Source: Sapria himalayana
Lineage: Eukaryota > Streptophyta > Magnoliopsida > Malpighiales > Rafflesiaceae
DNA: 64,000 bases
Reading direction: 5' to 3'
Assembly: GCA_029783825.1 (NCBI GenBank)
Contig: JAREIK010005987.1
Location: 62,001 to 126,000 of the forward strand
Position numbers and translations under genes: made by a program. The first letter of the stretch is position 1; each line of letters starts with the position of its first letter. Below, piece by piece: positions 26,801-39,446 of this stretch. The notes beneath the pieces are model-generated. The model saw only the letters and a list, made by a program, of their open reading frames with translations. It did not search any database and had not been told where the DNA came from.

Positions 26801-27127
26801 TTATTTCCTACAAGAATCGATGCTGATGCCTTTTTGATGGGTTTGAGAAGTTCCACCTATATAGCTCTCACATATTTTATCACCTCTATAGCCATTAACT
26901 CATAAATTATATACCCATGGACTTGATACTATTTACATATTGTAAGCTAACCATAGAATTGTTTACTTGAGTAATCACTAGAAATTATTTACTTATTGTA
27001 AGTTGAGATAATGAAGAAACTTTGATAATTAATCCAAATAATCAATATCAATGAAATGATAATCCAGATGAATAGAGTTCACTTTATTACTTGTTAAACT
27101 CATATACTTCTGATACATTTTACCATG

Positions 27128-27905
27128 CTATAAAATAATAACACTTGCCTTGATTTTTGTTGTGTCTTGTCTTTCTATAATTTCAATACTTAATGGTCTT
27201 TGAGCTATTATAATTACAATGATTCTTAGATTTAGACCTCTTGTTTTTGATTTGCTATAACATTTTCTCTTGGTTGAATTTCTTTCAATTAACTTTGTAT
27301 ATAATTCTAAAGAAGTTGATGTTTCACTTGTCAATCTCTGTTGAATCTCCTTGCTGCGAATTAGATCTTGAACATCATCAAATTTCAATTTATTAGTTTT
27401 TGATGAACTATGAGCAACTATAATTGTAATATGATAATTTTTGATAGAGAACACAAAAGTATCAATGAACATACTTCATCATTGACTTCAATACCAAACA
27501 AACTTAATTGGGTTGTGATTGTGTTGACTTTATTGAGTTGTTGGGTTACTGATGTGCTTTTTGTCAATTTCAGATTGAAAAAACACCTCATCATGTGCAC
27601 TTTTTTTAGCATCAATTAGTTTGTCGTATATACTAGCAAGAGCCATTGTAAGCCTTACTATGCTCTTCTCATTTTTTATATTGAGAGTAAGTTTGTAAGA
27701 TATCATATTTCAGATGAATTCAAGTGCTAGTATGTGCTTTTCTTTCTTTTTAGACTCTATTATCTTCCTCAGAAGGGTTTGATATAGATTTTTCTAGTAT
27801 ATATATTCCTCCATCTATATTTTCAAGAATCCAAATTTTGTTCTATAGATTTTTTTTATTTTCACTTTTCCTTCAAATGCAGTCATTGCTGATCTACAAA
27901 ATATA
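27128..27905 (-). pseudogene. Ty1/copia gag fragment (UBN2-type)
   Basis: Read on the - strand, two overlapping frames (27418-27615 and 27128-27472) together give the order typical of copia gag. First comes a helical block with NKVNTITTQLSLFGIEVNDE and LILLCSL, matching the conserved loop of UBN2 gag polypeptides. Then comes LKFDDVQDLIRSKEIQQR, the conserved segment before the basic linker, and then a lysine/arginine/serine-rich stretch. Upstream, 27620-27905 still shows fragments such as LYQTLLRK and LTMALASIYDKL. Frame changes separate the parts, and no protease, integrase or reverse transcriptase follows, so this is a truncated, dead copy. Capsid assembly is the family's role; none is expected here. 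Confidence 0.82.
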
Positions 27906-28059
27906 AATTCTTCTAGACAATTCTTGCAAAACACTGTGTAAGAGAATTGAGAACACCTCTTTTAACATGATGATATTGTATGCAAAATTTTTACTATTTA
28001 TTAAATTCATTATTATCATCAATAGTACCTTCGCCCAATGGTGCATCATAATGCACTAC

Positions 28060-28107
28060 CTAAACCTCCAATACCAATTGTTGATAATAACTTGATTTCC
28101 TATTTGT
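28060..28107 (-). mobile_element. Possible primer-binding site at copia 5' end
   Basis: On the - strand the sequence caacaattggtattggagg stands about 150 bp before the gag remnant. Many copia elements have a primer-binding site reading TGGTATCAGAGC directly after the left LTR, and ttggtattggag resembles it. The LTR itself is missing, because the GATA array starts within about 30 bp. This would place the array/retrotransposon junction at the LTR edge. Confidence 0.5.
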
Positions 28108-28981
28108 TAGATAGACATTTAGATAAACTGACAAATATAAAGGTAAAGAGATTGAATGAGTGATAGATAGATAGATAGATATATATATATATATATAGAA
28201 AGATTGACAAATAGAAAGATAGTTAGATAGTTTGAGAGATAGAAAAATAGAAAGAAATATATAAATTAATTAATAAATATAATAGTTAGAGAGTTACATA
28301 GATATATAGATTGACATATAAACATTTTGACATAAAATAGAAAGATAGAAGGATAAACAAATAGACAAATATATAGATAAACTAATAGATAGATACATAG
28401 ATATACAAATAGACAGATAGATTGATTGATAGTCAGATTGATAGATAGACTAATAGACCGATAAACTAATAGACTAATAGATTGATAGAGAGGCAGATAG
28501 ATATATAGAAAGACAGATAGAGAGATATATACATAAATAATTGAAAGACATAGATAGACAGATAGATAGATTGATTGATAATAATATAGATAGATAGATT
28601 GATTGATAAACAGATAAATATATGGATATAAAGATAGATATATAAATAGATAGATAAACAAATAGATAAATAGATATATTATAGATATATAGATAGATAG
28701 ATTAATTGATAGATTGATAGATAAATAGATAGATATAAGATAAATAGATAGACATTTAGAAATGTATATAGATAGAGAGATAAATAGCCATATATAGATA
28801 GATAGATAGATTATTAGATGGATAGATAGACAAATAGATATAAACATAGATAAATAGATAGACAGACAGACAGATAGACAGATATATAGATAGATAAATA
28901 GATAGACAAATAGATACATAGATAGATAGATATATAGATATATATAAATATATACATATAAATAAATAAATAAATAAATAA

Positions 28982-29028
<47 letters not shown>

Positions 29029-29658
29029 TTGATATACAAATTTATTGACAGATTAATCAAAAAATTAATAGAGAGATTGATTGCCTATTTGATAGACATA
29101 ATGATAGACATAATGATAAATAGATATATAGACAGACAAACACATAGAAAGATAAATACATACATACAAAGATAAGATAGATAGATAGATAGACAGACAT
29201 ATTGTTTGATTGATTTATAGATAGAAAGATAGATATATAGATAGATAGACAGACAGATAGACAAAAAGATTGATAGATAGATAAATAGATAGAGTGTTAG
29301 ATAAACATATATATAGACAAATAGATAAATATATATATAAATAGACAAATAGATAGACATATAGTTAGACAGATAGATAGACATATAGTTAGACAGATAG
29401 ATAGACACATAAATAGATAGATATATGTATAAATAGATAGATAGATAAATAGATAGATAGATTAATTGACATTTAGATATATAGAAAGATAAATAGATAG
29501 ATTGATTGAGTGATAGATAGAGATAGGTAAAAAAATTGATAGATATATAGATAGATAGATAAATAAATAAATAAATAGATAGATATAGGGAAAAATATAT
29601 AGTTAGACATAAAGATAGATAGATAAATAGATATATTGATAGATATAGACAAATAGAT

Positions 29659-29701
<43 letters not shown>

Positions 29702-30597
29702 GATAGAGAGATAGATAGATGGATAGATAGATATATAGATAAGTAGATAAATAGTTAGAGAGATAAACAGATAAATAGATAGATAGATATATACATATGT
29801 AGATATATTGATAGATAGATATATAGATAGAAAGATTGACAGAATGATATACATATAGATAGATAGATTAATAGACATTATAATAGATAGATTAAAAGAT
29901 TGATTGATATATAGATTTAAAGAAAGATTGATAGACAAATTGACAGTGAAAATGATAGATAGATTGAAAGACAGATTAAATGACAGATAGATAGATAGAT
30001 ACATAGATAAATTGATAAAAATATAGATAGACAGATATATAGTCATATATAGATAGAATATTAGATAGATTGATTGAAAATGATAGATATAGATTGAGAG
30101 ATCGATATAGATATAGATAGATAAAAAAAATATTCAGATATTTAGACATCTAAATAGACAGAAAGATATGATAATAGATAAATTGATGTATAGATAGAAA
30201 GATAGATAGACACATAGATAGAAAGATAGATAGATATATAGATTGATAGATTCATAGATAGATAGATAAATAGATAGATAAATAGATAGACAGCTAGATA
30301 GACAGATTAATATACAAATATATAAAAAGATTAATAGATAAATAGAAAGATAGATAGTCAGATTGATAATATTTTTGAAAGTTAGATAGACAGATAGATT
30401 GATATATAGTTTGATAGCCCAATTGATACACAGATTAATAAACAGATTAGAAAATATATTGAAAGATAGATAGATTGATATATTTATAAATAATTAGATA
30501 GAAAGATAGATATACATTAAGATGAATAGATAAATAGATAAATAGATAGATAGAAAATAAATATATAGATAGATAAATGGAAAGACAAATAGATTGG

Positions 30598-30683
30598 CAA
30601 AAAGATAGAAAGATAGAAAGATAGCAAGATAGAAAGATAGAAAGATACAAAGATAGAAATATAGAAAGATAGAAAGATAGATA
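30598..30683 (+). repeat. AAAGATAG octamer tandem
   Basis: About ten copies of the octamer aaagatag with few changes (one reads caagatag, another aaatatag). This is a locally homogenised double-tetramer unit. Related gatacaaa octamers occur at 53955-53985. Confidence 0.88.
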
Positions 30684-31548
30684 AACATATATATAGACAG
30701 ATATACAAAAAGATATATTGAAAGATAGATAGACAGATAGATAGTTAGATAGATTGACACATAGATAAACATATAGATAGATAGATAGATCAATAAATAA
30801 ATAGATAGATAGATAGATAGTAATATAGAAATATAGACAGATAGATAAATAGATAGATATATATTTCGATAGATAGATGATCGATTGATTGCTAGATAGA
30901 TAGTCAGATAGATAAATAGACACATAGTAATATGAAAATATAGACAAATAGAAAAATAGATAACTATATAGATAGATAGATTGATTGATTAATAGACTGA
31001 TAGATAATTAGATAGAAAAATAGACAGACAGATAAACAAATAGATAGACATACAGATAGATAGATAGATAGCCATAGACATAAACATATAGATAAATAGA
31101 TTAATAGATATAATAATAGACAGATTTAGAGATAGACTAATAGACAGATTGATAGATAGCTTGATAGACAGCTTGATAGACATATTGATAGATAGATTGA
31201 CAGGCAGAATGTAAGACTGATTGAAAGACCAATAGATAGATAGATAGATAGTCAAATTGATAAAAAGGTAGATAAACAAATAATATAGAGAGATAAATCG
31301 ATAGATTATTAGTCAGATAGGTAGATTGATTGATTGATTGAGAGATAGATTGAAAAATAAAAAGATAGATAATATAATCGATAGACAGATATAGAGTCAT
31401 ATAAATAGACATATTGATATATAGAAAGATAAATAGATAGTTAGATAGATAAATATACTGATAAATAGACTGAAAGATAGACAGACAGACAGACAGATAG
31501 ATAGACATATAAAAAGATTATTTGAAAGAAAGTTAGATAGATAGCTAG

Positions 31549-31552
31549 ATAA

Positions 31553-31588
<36 letters not shown>

Positions 31589-31590
31589 AT
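31549..31590 (+). repeat. (AATA)n run
   Basis: About ten AATA units in a row followed by a short TA run; an expansion of the AATA variant. Confidence 0.92.
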
Positions 31591-33013
31591 ATATATATAG
31601 AAACATAGATTTCCAAATCGATAGCCAAATATATAAATAGATTTAAAAATTAGATAGGCAAATAGATAGTCAGATTGATGATTAGATTGAAAGATAGATT
31701 GAGAGATAGATTTATAGCCAATTTGATAGCCAAATTGATACACATATTGATATACAAATTGGTAGATGGATTGTTAGACATATTTATATACAGAAATATA
31801 TACATATAGATAGTCATTTATATAGATAGATAGATATAGGTAGGTAGGTTGGTAGATATTAAATAGATAATAGATAGATAGACATAAAGATAAATAGAAA
31901 TATAGATAGAAAAATAAACCGATAGATAGATAGATATAAAAATAGACCAATAGATAGATAGATAATTAGATATATAAACAGAAAGATAGATAAATTGATT
32001 GATTGATAAATAGATAGATAGATAGACAAGATAAATATAGATAGATAGATAGATAGAAAAATAGTCATACATATAAAAAGAAAGATAAATAGATGAATAA
32101 ACCAATAGATAAACAAACATATAGATATACATATAGATAGATAGATATACAAACAAAAAGACAAATAGATAGACAGACAGATAGAAAGAAAGATATATAG
32201 ACAATTAAAAAACATATAGACATATAGATAGATAGACAAATCTAAAGAAAGACAAATGGTTATTAAGATAGATAGATTGATAGCTAGATAGACAAAAGAT
32301 AGATATACAAATATTTATATAGATAGATAGATAGACAGATAAATAAATAGATAGACAAATAGTTATACAAATAGATAGATAGATAGATAGATAAATCGAT
32401 AGATAGATAGATTGATTGATAGATTGATAAACAGATAGATAGACAGATAGATAGTCATATAGATGGATGGATACACAAATAGATAGATAGACAGATAGAC
32501 AGACAGAGAGATAGATAGATAGATAGATAGACATACATATAAAGAAATAGATATACAGATAGATAGACAAACAGATAGATAAACATATATATAGACATTT
32601 ATATATATAGATAGACATATAGATAGATAGACATATATACATACAAATAGACAGTCAGATATACAAAGTGATATATAGAGAGATAGATTGATAGATAGAC
32701 TGATAGATAGTTAGACAAATAGACTGACTGACTGATAGACAGATAGATAGATAAACAGATTGACTTATAGACATTCAAATAGATAGTCATATAAATAAAT
32801 AGATAGATAGATAGATAGTTAGATATATAGATATAGAGATAGATATACTATTAGATAGACATATAGACTGATATATAGATAAATAGATAGATAGATATAT
32901 ATTTAGTTTGAAAGATAGTTTGATAGAAAGATAATAAATAGATATACATACTGATACATAAATAGATAGATAGATAAAGAGATACATAACTAGGTAGATA
33001 GACAAATAGATAG

Positions 33014-33016
33014 AAT
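33014..33016 (+). other. Target-site duplication, left copy (AAT)
   Basis: AAT directly precedes the CACTA terminus and is repeated at 48681-48683 directly after the other terminus. A 3-bp duplication is the rule for CACTA insertions. Confidence 0.85.
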
Positions 33017-33031
33017 CACTACAAGAAAAAT
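33017..33031 (+). repeat. CACTA terminal inverted repeat, left
   Basis: CACTACAAGAAAAAT, the canonical plant CACTA terminus, pairs with 48666-48680. Confidence 0.93.
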
Positions 33032-33800
33032 TCATTTTAGCTAAAGTCTTTTTGCTAGGGATCAATCCCTAGCTAAATTGCAATGGATTAGCTTGGGAAT
33101 AGCAAGGGATTAATGTTTTTTTAGAAAAAAAAAGCAAAGGATTAGCGACAAAAAAATTTTCGTACATTCCGTAAAAAAAGCGGAGGATTTAGCGATGAAT
33201 TAGCGAGTGAAGATTTTCGTAAAATCCATCCAAGAATAGCGAGGTTTTTAGTGATGGAATTAGCGATGGTTTAGTGAAAATTTTTGTAAATTTCGCTCAA
33301 GAAAAGTGGGGAATTTACAGATGGATTAGCGACTGAATATCCCTCTCTAATACCTGCAATTATATAGTGATTGATTTAGCAAGGGATTTACCCTCGCTAA
33401 TACAAGCCATTATTTAGTGACTGATTTAGAGAGAGATTTTCCCTCACTAATAATATTTATCATTTAGCGATGGATTTAGCGACGAAATTTCCCCTACTAA
33501 TAAAATCTACAATTTAGCGACAGATTTAGTGACAAAATTTTTCTTGCTAATTGAATCTATGATTTAGCGACGGATTTAGCAATGAAATTTTTCTTGCTAA
33601 TAGAATACATGATTTAGTGATGGATTTAGCGACGGATTTAGTGACGAAATTTCTCATGCTAATAAAATCTATGATTTAGCGACAGACTTTCTCTAGCTAG
33701 TAAAATATGTAATATAGCGACAAATTTTTTCTACCTGATAAAATTCATAATTTAGCTACGCATTTAGCAACGACATTTCCCTACCTAATATTTATTTATA
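33032..33800 (+). repeat. Left subterminal repeat array
   Basis: Begins with agggatcaatccctagctaa, then carries at least nine roughly 60-70-bp units from 33340 to 33790. Each unit has a(t)gatttagcga(c/t)g(g)atttagcgac followed by tt(t/c)cc(c/t)ctaat. The core heptamer ttagcga occurs in both orientations (tcgctaa). By analogy with En/Spm these are candidate binding sites for a transposon-encoded protein. Specific binding is inferred, not seen. Confidence 0.8.
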
Positions 33801-34145
33801 TAATTTTTTTTTATATTTTATTAATTTAATATTTTATTTAATTTTGTTTATTAAATGTATGTTAATGATCTATAGATGAGTAATCCTCGAAACATACATT
33901 CTCCTTGTATAATCATAAAAAAATTATATTATAAATAAATAATTTAAAAAAATATCCAAATACAAAAAATAATTATATATATTAATAAGGACTAAATTAA
34001 ATATTTTTATGATGTATTAATTTTTTATAAAATTTTAAAATAAGAAACTTAAAATTTTCTATTAATGTAACATTAAATATTAAATTCAATAAGTATAATA
34101 TTTTTTTTTATTTTAAAAATTAAATTAACATATATTTAAAATTTC

Positions 34146-34190
<45 letters not shown>

Positions 34191-34889
34191 TAATTCATTA
34201 TATAATAAAAATAGAAAGTATTTTATAAATTATCAGAATTAACGAATAAACTAGTAAAAATTATTATTATTATAAGTAAACAAATTGTATTATTATAGAA
34301 AACTTTTAAATAAATAAATAATACAATATTTGAAAATCTTGAAATATAATATAAATATAATTTGTTTAATAAAGTTAAAGAAAATAAATTAATATTTATA
34401 AATAATTACATAAATGTTTGCTCTTAAAAAAATTTATACGAATTAAATAATTGAATAATATTTTTACTATTAGCTTTTAACATTAATTTTTTATTAAAAT
34501 AATATATATGACTTAAATTTTTTAAATGATAAAATATAAATTTGTTTATATTTTTTAACATTAATAGTATTTTATAATTCTTAAGCTAATGACTAGAAGG
34601 CAAATTATCTTTTCATTTATGTCTTATTATATGGAGTTTGTTAATTTTGTACCTATTTGATTTTTTTTATAAGGCTAATCATATTGTTTTATTGTTTATA
34701 TATTTATTGTTTTTATTTAATATTATAATAAAAAATTTTAAGGTGTTTATTTTTCTTTTCTGCATTGCAGCAAGCACATTAATTTTGTTCAAAAATTTTT
34801 TATAGTGAATACAATTAATTAGTCTTTTTGATTATATATATATATATTATTTATTTAATGTTATAATAATTAAAAATAAAAAAAAAATT
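33801..34889 (+). other. CACTA AT-rich 5' region
   Basis: No gene. Conserved with 24778-25560 of the mosaic and 54700-55500 of the next element (shared: tctatagatgag(t/c)(a/g)atcct, tttgaaaat, ggctaatcatat). A (TA)n tract lies at 34150-34186. It is likely 5' flanking DNA of the transposon genes. Confidence 0.65.
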
Positions 34890-35110
34890 TATTATCTTCT
34901 TAGACACCGATTATCTTCTTCTACACCGATGCTTAAGTGACGTGAACCTCTACAGAAGGCAATCCATCCCTCGACACCGATGCTTCAACATATATTCGAT
35001 TTTGAGGTTTAAGTTTTAATTTTTATTTTATTTGAGGTACATTTTATACATTTATTCTTCATCGATTAACTTGATTAAGCTTAAGTTTCAATGTTTCTAA
35101 AATTCTTCTT
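34890..35110 (+). promoter_or_regulatory. Leader-like conserved block upstream of the transposon genes
   Basis: A GC-richer block with three copies of acaccgat(g/t) (34905, 34932, 34974), followed by tttgaggtacattttataca and attcttcatcgattaact. The same block, with gacaccgacg and attattcatcgatta, is at 25565-25780. Conservation of a short GC-rich segment among decaying AT-rich flanks suggests a transcription start region or 5' untranslated exon. No TATA box can be picked out in such AT-rich sequence. Confidence 0.4.
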
Positions 35111-37262
35111 CTTTATTCACCGTGGTGTTTTTGGATTGTCTATATATACTTAATCATATACATACTTCATGCATTTGTGATATAATGCGTTGTCATTGTG
35201 TTGATTTTGATGGTGCATAGTAGGTATGCCGAATTAAAAAAAGTTTTAATATAAATAACTACATATTGTATACAAAAATAGTATACATAAATATAAGTTT
35301 GCTTTAAATAAGTCTGTCTAAACATAACTATATATATATAACTATAAAAAAGTATACATAAACTATTTAAACATAATTATATCTATAATTTTTTTATTAC
35401 CATAGATGTGAAATGAAAAATTTGTTATGCATTGTTTGGGCATGTTGGTATTAAGTGGGTGAACTTCTTTATCATGGTTAGGGTGATTTTGATGCTATAG
35501 TTTACTGGTATATGTTTTTTTTTATGGTTACAAATATTTCTATTAAAAACTTCAATTATTCATGCCCCATTACTAATGTTTTTGTTCACGGGTGTTCTTG
35601 AGTGAGGAGCACGAAAAAAAATGCATATGTTCTTGATTTATTATCTATATTGCATGAAGAGCACAAATAGATGATTCTAATAATTATTCTAAAAAATAAA
35701 TTTTTTAGAATAATTATTCAAAAACAAATAGTTTTAATCTTAATTTTGCTATTATATGAATGATAAAATGAGAGTGTGTGTATGATCATAGTTTGTGTTA
35801 TTTATGGTAATTTTTTTAGCAATGTATTTTTTAATAGTGTAAGTTTTGTTGTGTTTGTTTATTTTATGGTAGTGAATGTATTTGTTTAATATTTTTTGCA
35901 TTATTAAAATTATTATGTGCTATGCATTTAACACCATTTTTGAAAAATCCAGAAAAGCCATTTTGGTTAAACTATTCATAATTTTTGTTGTGTGTATGTG
36001 TGCGTGTGTTTGTAATAAAAATAATGTGAATATATATATATATATTTTCTATTTATTAATTCAACTCTATTAAGTATAGTTTGGAAAAATGAAAAATAAT
36101 TTTGTGATTTAATACAAAATTATCATATTTAATTAACTGGTTTGATATTTGAGTTATAATATTTTTCAAATTGGTTTAAACCCCATTGATGGTTATCTTT
36201 TGATAATCTTTTGAGATTGGAAGGCATATCAATTGAATATTCATATCTTTTTTTGCTCTATTGATTTGTTGTTGTTAGGTAACCAATGTTTTTGATTGAT
36301 TAATCTTGTCATATAGAAAATATTATCATCAAAGAAGACCATAGTTAGTCTTTCAAGACCTTAGTTTCTCCATTGGAGATGATTTGTAGAACATATATTA
36401 CCAACCTCAAGACCAATTACCTTGTAAAAAAATGTATATTGATGTTGTATCATGGTTGATGTGTGAGATACATATATCACTATGCTCTATCAAATAAAGG
36501 AAATTGTCAACAATGGCAAATCAACAACTCAAACATATGCTCTAACAAATGGATTCCTATATGTTGCAAAGTGATACTCATCTATTATTAATCTTGCACA
36601 ATTGGTAATTAATCTACCCTTTATACTCTATTTGAAATTAGATACTCATCTATTAGTAAGCTTTCTCAATTGAACTATAATCTATATTTTTATCTTTGAT
36701 TAATGAGAAATTATAATGGCATATACTATAGACCATGTTAAAGATAAAGCATAGAAAAATATTATCGCATCTATAAATGAGCATTCTCATTTGAAAGTAG
36801 ATGCTTATTTGTGGTAGTAGCAGTACAAGAGGAAGTAGTAGAAAAAGATGAAGAAGAAGTAGTAAGAGAATGAGAAAAAGTTTAAGATGATGAAAAAATT
36901 AAAGTAGCCTTATAGCTCTTAAGTAGCAATTACATGCATTACAAGAAATCCTAATCATTCTAATCTTCAAATAGAAAAAAATATTAGGCTTGTATCTTTT
37001 AAATTACAAAACAAAATAACAAAAACAACTTAATATTATGCATTGATACCACTAAAAGGAAGGAATATTACTCTGAGAAGTATTTTCTTAAATTAGTTCA
37101 ATTTTAAAATTTTATTAAATAGATTTTCTTGACAATGAAAGTATTATTCTTTATAATTTGTTGCATCCAAAAATAGCACTAAGTTTTATCTAACTTTGCA
37201 AAAAAAAAGGAATTCCTCCACAACACTAATAATAATAATAATACTTAATATTTTCATCCTTA

Positions 37263-37266
<4 letters not shown>
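35111..37266. other. Unassigned interior of E2
   Basis: AT-rich sequence with no convincing gene. A 65-codon + strand frame (35876-36073) is rich in isoleucine, cysteine and lysine and shows no family motif. A purine-rich aagaagtag/gaagaag stretch lies at 36790-36870. Confidence 0.55.

Positions 37267-37297
<31 letters not shown>
37267..37297 (+). repeat. (AC)n microsatellite
   Basis: About 31 bp of perfect AC alternation just upstream of a foldback element. Confidence 0.93.
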
Positions 37298-37301
<4 letters not shown>

Positions 37302-37337
37302 ATGAATAATTATGTTATGGAATTCAGAAAAAGATTT

Positions 37338-37655
37338 CTACGATTTGGGTTATATTTTAGTACCTATATTCGGATACTAATAATTATCCCAATATAATTA
37401 AAAAAAACATTATGCATAAACTTTTTTCAGCTTACTCAGTATGCAAAAACGAGTTAATGCATATGGTTATGCATATAGAGTATTTATGAACTCTATATGC
37501 ATATGTTTTTGTTTACGAAATAATGAGTTTCTACATAAACTCATATGCATACTTGAGTATATTCATTCCGTATGAAAAAATGAAGGTAATTATCAGTATA
37601 TGAATTTGGAAGACCCAAATCATAAATATTTTGGATTTGGGTCCCCAAATGTTAT
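37338..37655. mobile_element. Foldback (MITE-like) element inside E2
   Basis: The two halves are reverse complements over most of their length. The left arm (gatttgggtta...tattcggatactaataatta) pairs imperfectly with the right arm (gtaattatcagtatatgaattt...gacccaaatc). The centre is a perfect 14-bp inverted repeat (37468-37481 and 37490-37503) with an 8-base loop. The right outer end carries a second gacccaaatc/gatttgggtc pair (37612-37643). The size and lack of coding fit a foldback MITE nested in the CACTA element. I could not fix a target duplication. Confidence 0.7.
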
Positions 37656-38029
37656 ATTAAAATTAAAAATTGTAAAAAAATATAATTATTTTCATGTTGG
37701 TTCCCCTTAACATTTTTTCATATAATATTATAACTTTTATCCACTTTTATTGCACCAAAATGCATCGGCTTTGTTTATCTCACATAAGTTTTTAAAAATT
37801 TAAATCTAAAATAATAGTTTCAGAAATCAAAAATCAATTATTAGATCCCCATAGAGTTTACCAAAATATACTTCTTCAAAGAAAAATGTTAGGTTAAAAC
37901 CTAGGGCTTACACCTATTTAATGATGCCACTAACCATCCAACTAGTAACTTTTTAGAAATCTTGGATTCAAAAATCTTTATCATTATAAAGCAAGTAGGA
38001 TTTGATTATTTTAAGTATTTAGAATTATA

Positions 38030-38905
38030 AGTATTTGTGTAACTATAAGTATATCCACATTTAACTATATTTATAATTACATGTATAATAACATACAATA
38101 TAATATTTAACTATATGTGTATAACTATGTATAAATATTTGTATGCCTATATATAAATATTTGTATAATTATATATCTCTATACAACATTAAATATAACT
38201 ATATTTATAACTATGTATACATATATGTAAATCTATATATTTATTGATAACTTTATATATTTGTGTATAACTATTTGTATGAATATATTTATATATAACT
38301 ATATGTTTAAATATATAAAAATATTAATAGCTATATATACTATATGTATATTAACATATAACTATAAATAATTCTATCTTACTATATGTATAACTATAAA
38401 AACTTTATACATAACTATATTTAAATATATAATTAACAACATGTATTTAATATACATTTTTATATATTAGTATAAAAAATGTATTTTAGCATTTCCATAC
38501 CTATATATAACTATATATATAAATATATGAAATTATATGAAAAAATATATATACATACATTTATAAATATAAGTTTAACTATACGTGTAACTATATGTAT
38601 AACCACATGTAACTATATTTATACTTATATGTATAAAAATATACAACATAATGTTTAACTAAATGTGTATGACTATATATAAATATTTGTATAACTATAA
38701 AAACTCTATATAAATAAATATAACTTTATTTTTAATTATGTAAACATATATGTATACATATATGTAAATCTATATAATTGTTTATAACTTTGTATACAAA
38801 TTTTTATATTTACTTATAACTACTTGTATGCATATATCTATATATAATTATATGTTAAACTAATTGTAACTATTTATAACTATATTTTCTATATGTATCC
38901 TAACA
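38030..38905 (+). repeat. TAACTATA-type satellite within E2
   Basis: One full unit (38354 to about 38900) and part of a preceding one, with the same internal word order as 18362-19253 and 56700-57440. It lies upstream of the transposase gene in this element as in the next one, so its place in the element is conserved. Confidence 0.82.
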
Positions 38906-39127
38906 TATAATTATATATGGCATAATACTATTTTGTTGCACCAACTTGAAATAAAATGGCTAAAGATATAATATCAATAATATGTAAGCACATAGCATGA
39001 GAGTGTCCGTTGATCAAGCTCATATATGGTATAGTACAAATAAGGGCAATACTCTTACCTAATCCCAGCCCTTGGGCCTCAGGCTCAAATATGAACTTAT
39101 GTATAACAAAAAATGTAATATTTGATA

Positions 39128-39446
39128 GGTTTGTACACTCTCTATGTGTCTCTCTCTCCCTCTATAATTCTTTCTATCTTTCTTTTCCTCTTTTTCTTTG
39201 TGTCACACTCTCTCGTGTTATTTTTTTTCTGGCTCTTCTTTCTTGCTTGTTCTCTCTCTCCTCCCCCTCTCTCTCTCCCTCTCTCTCTCCCTCTCTCTCT
39301 TTCCCTCTTTCCCCCCTCTCCCTTACACCTTTTCTCTCCTACTCTCTCTCCCTCATTTTCTTTCTCCCTCTCTCTCTACCCCCATCTCTTGATTTCTCTA
39401 CCCATCTCTCTACCCACCTATCTCTATCTCTCTCTCTCCCTCTCCT
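39128..39446 (+). repeat. Polypyrimidine (CT-rich) tract
   Basis: About 320 bp almost entirely of C and T on the + strand (ctctctctccctctctctctttccctc and similar), about 290 bp upstream of the TNP2 start. It keeps frames open in all three + phases, but composition explains this. The equivalent place in the next element (58830-58910) has only ttgctttcctttcttg words, so the tract expanded in E2. It may form triplex DNA. Confidence 0.88.

Larger units (their letters stand above)
17000..28107. mobile_element. Mosaic CACTA-derived insertion (E1 region)
   Basis: This 11.1-kb interruption of the GATA array begins with CACTATAAAAAAAATC and the preceding bases are TAT. Its first 535 bp match the reverse complement of the 3' end of the full-length element at 33017-48680, so this end is a 3' terminus in reverse orientation. 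Yet 23462-24240 and 24778-26050 match that element's 3' module and 5' region in forward orientation. No TNP2 or Transposase_24 coding block is visible, and no matching right terminus is found near 28107, where a copia fragment abuts the array. It is best read as nested or rearranged non-autonomous CACTA pieces, not as one intact element. Confidence 0.65.
28108..33016 (+). repeat. Degenerate GATA tetranucleotide array, block B
   Basis: Same composition and same strand polarity as block A: GATA with GACA, AATA, TATA and GAAA variants. It includes an AATA run passing into (TA)n at 28960-29026 and (TA)n at 29660-29692. It ends in agaAAT at 33016, where the full-length CACTA element begins. The same AAT is found on the far side of that element, followed by more GATA array, which shows blocks B and C were once continuous. 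Confidence 0.96.

Noticed and set aside
28060..28107. Right terminus of a CACTA element closing the E1 region
   Set aside because: No TTTTTCTTGTAGTG-like sequence or CCCTAGCTA subterminal repeats near the boundary; a copia 5' end fits better.
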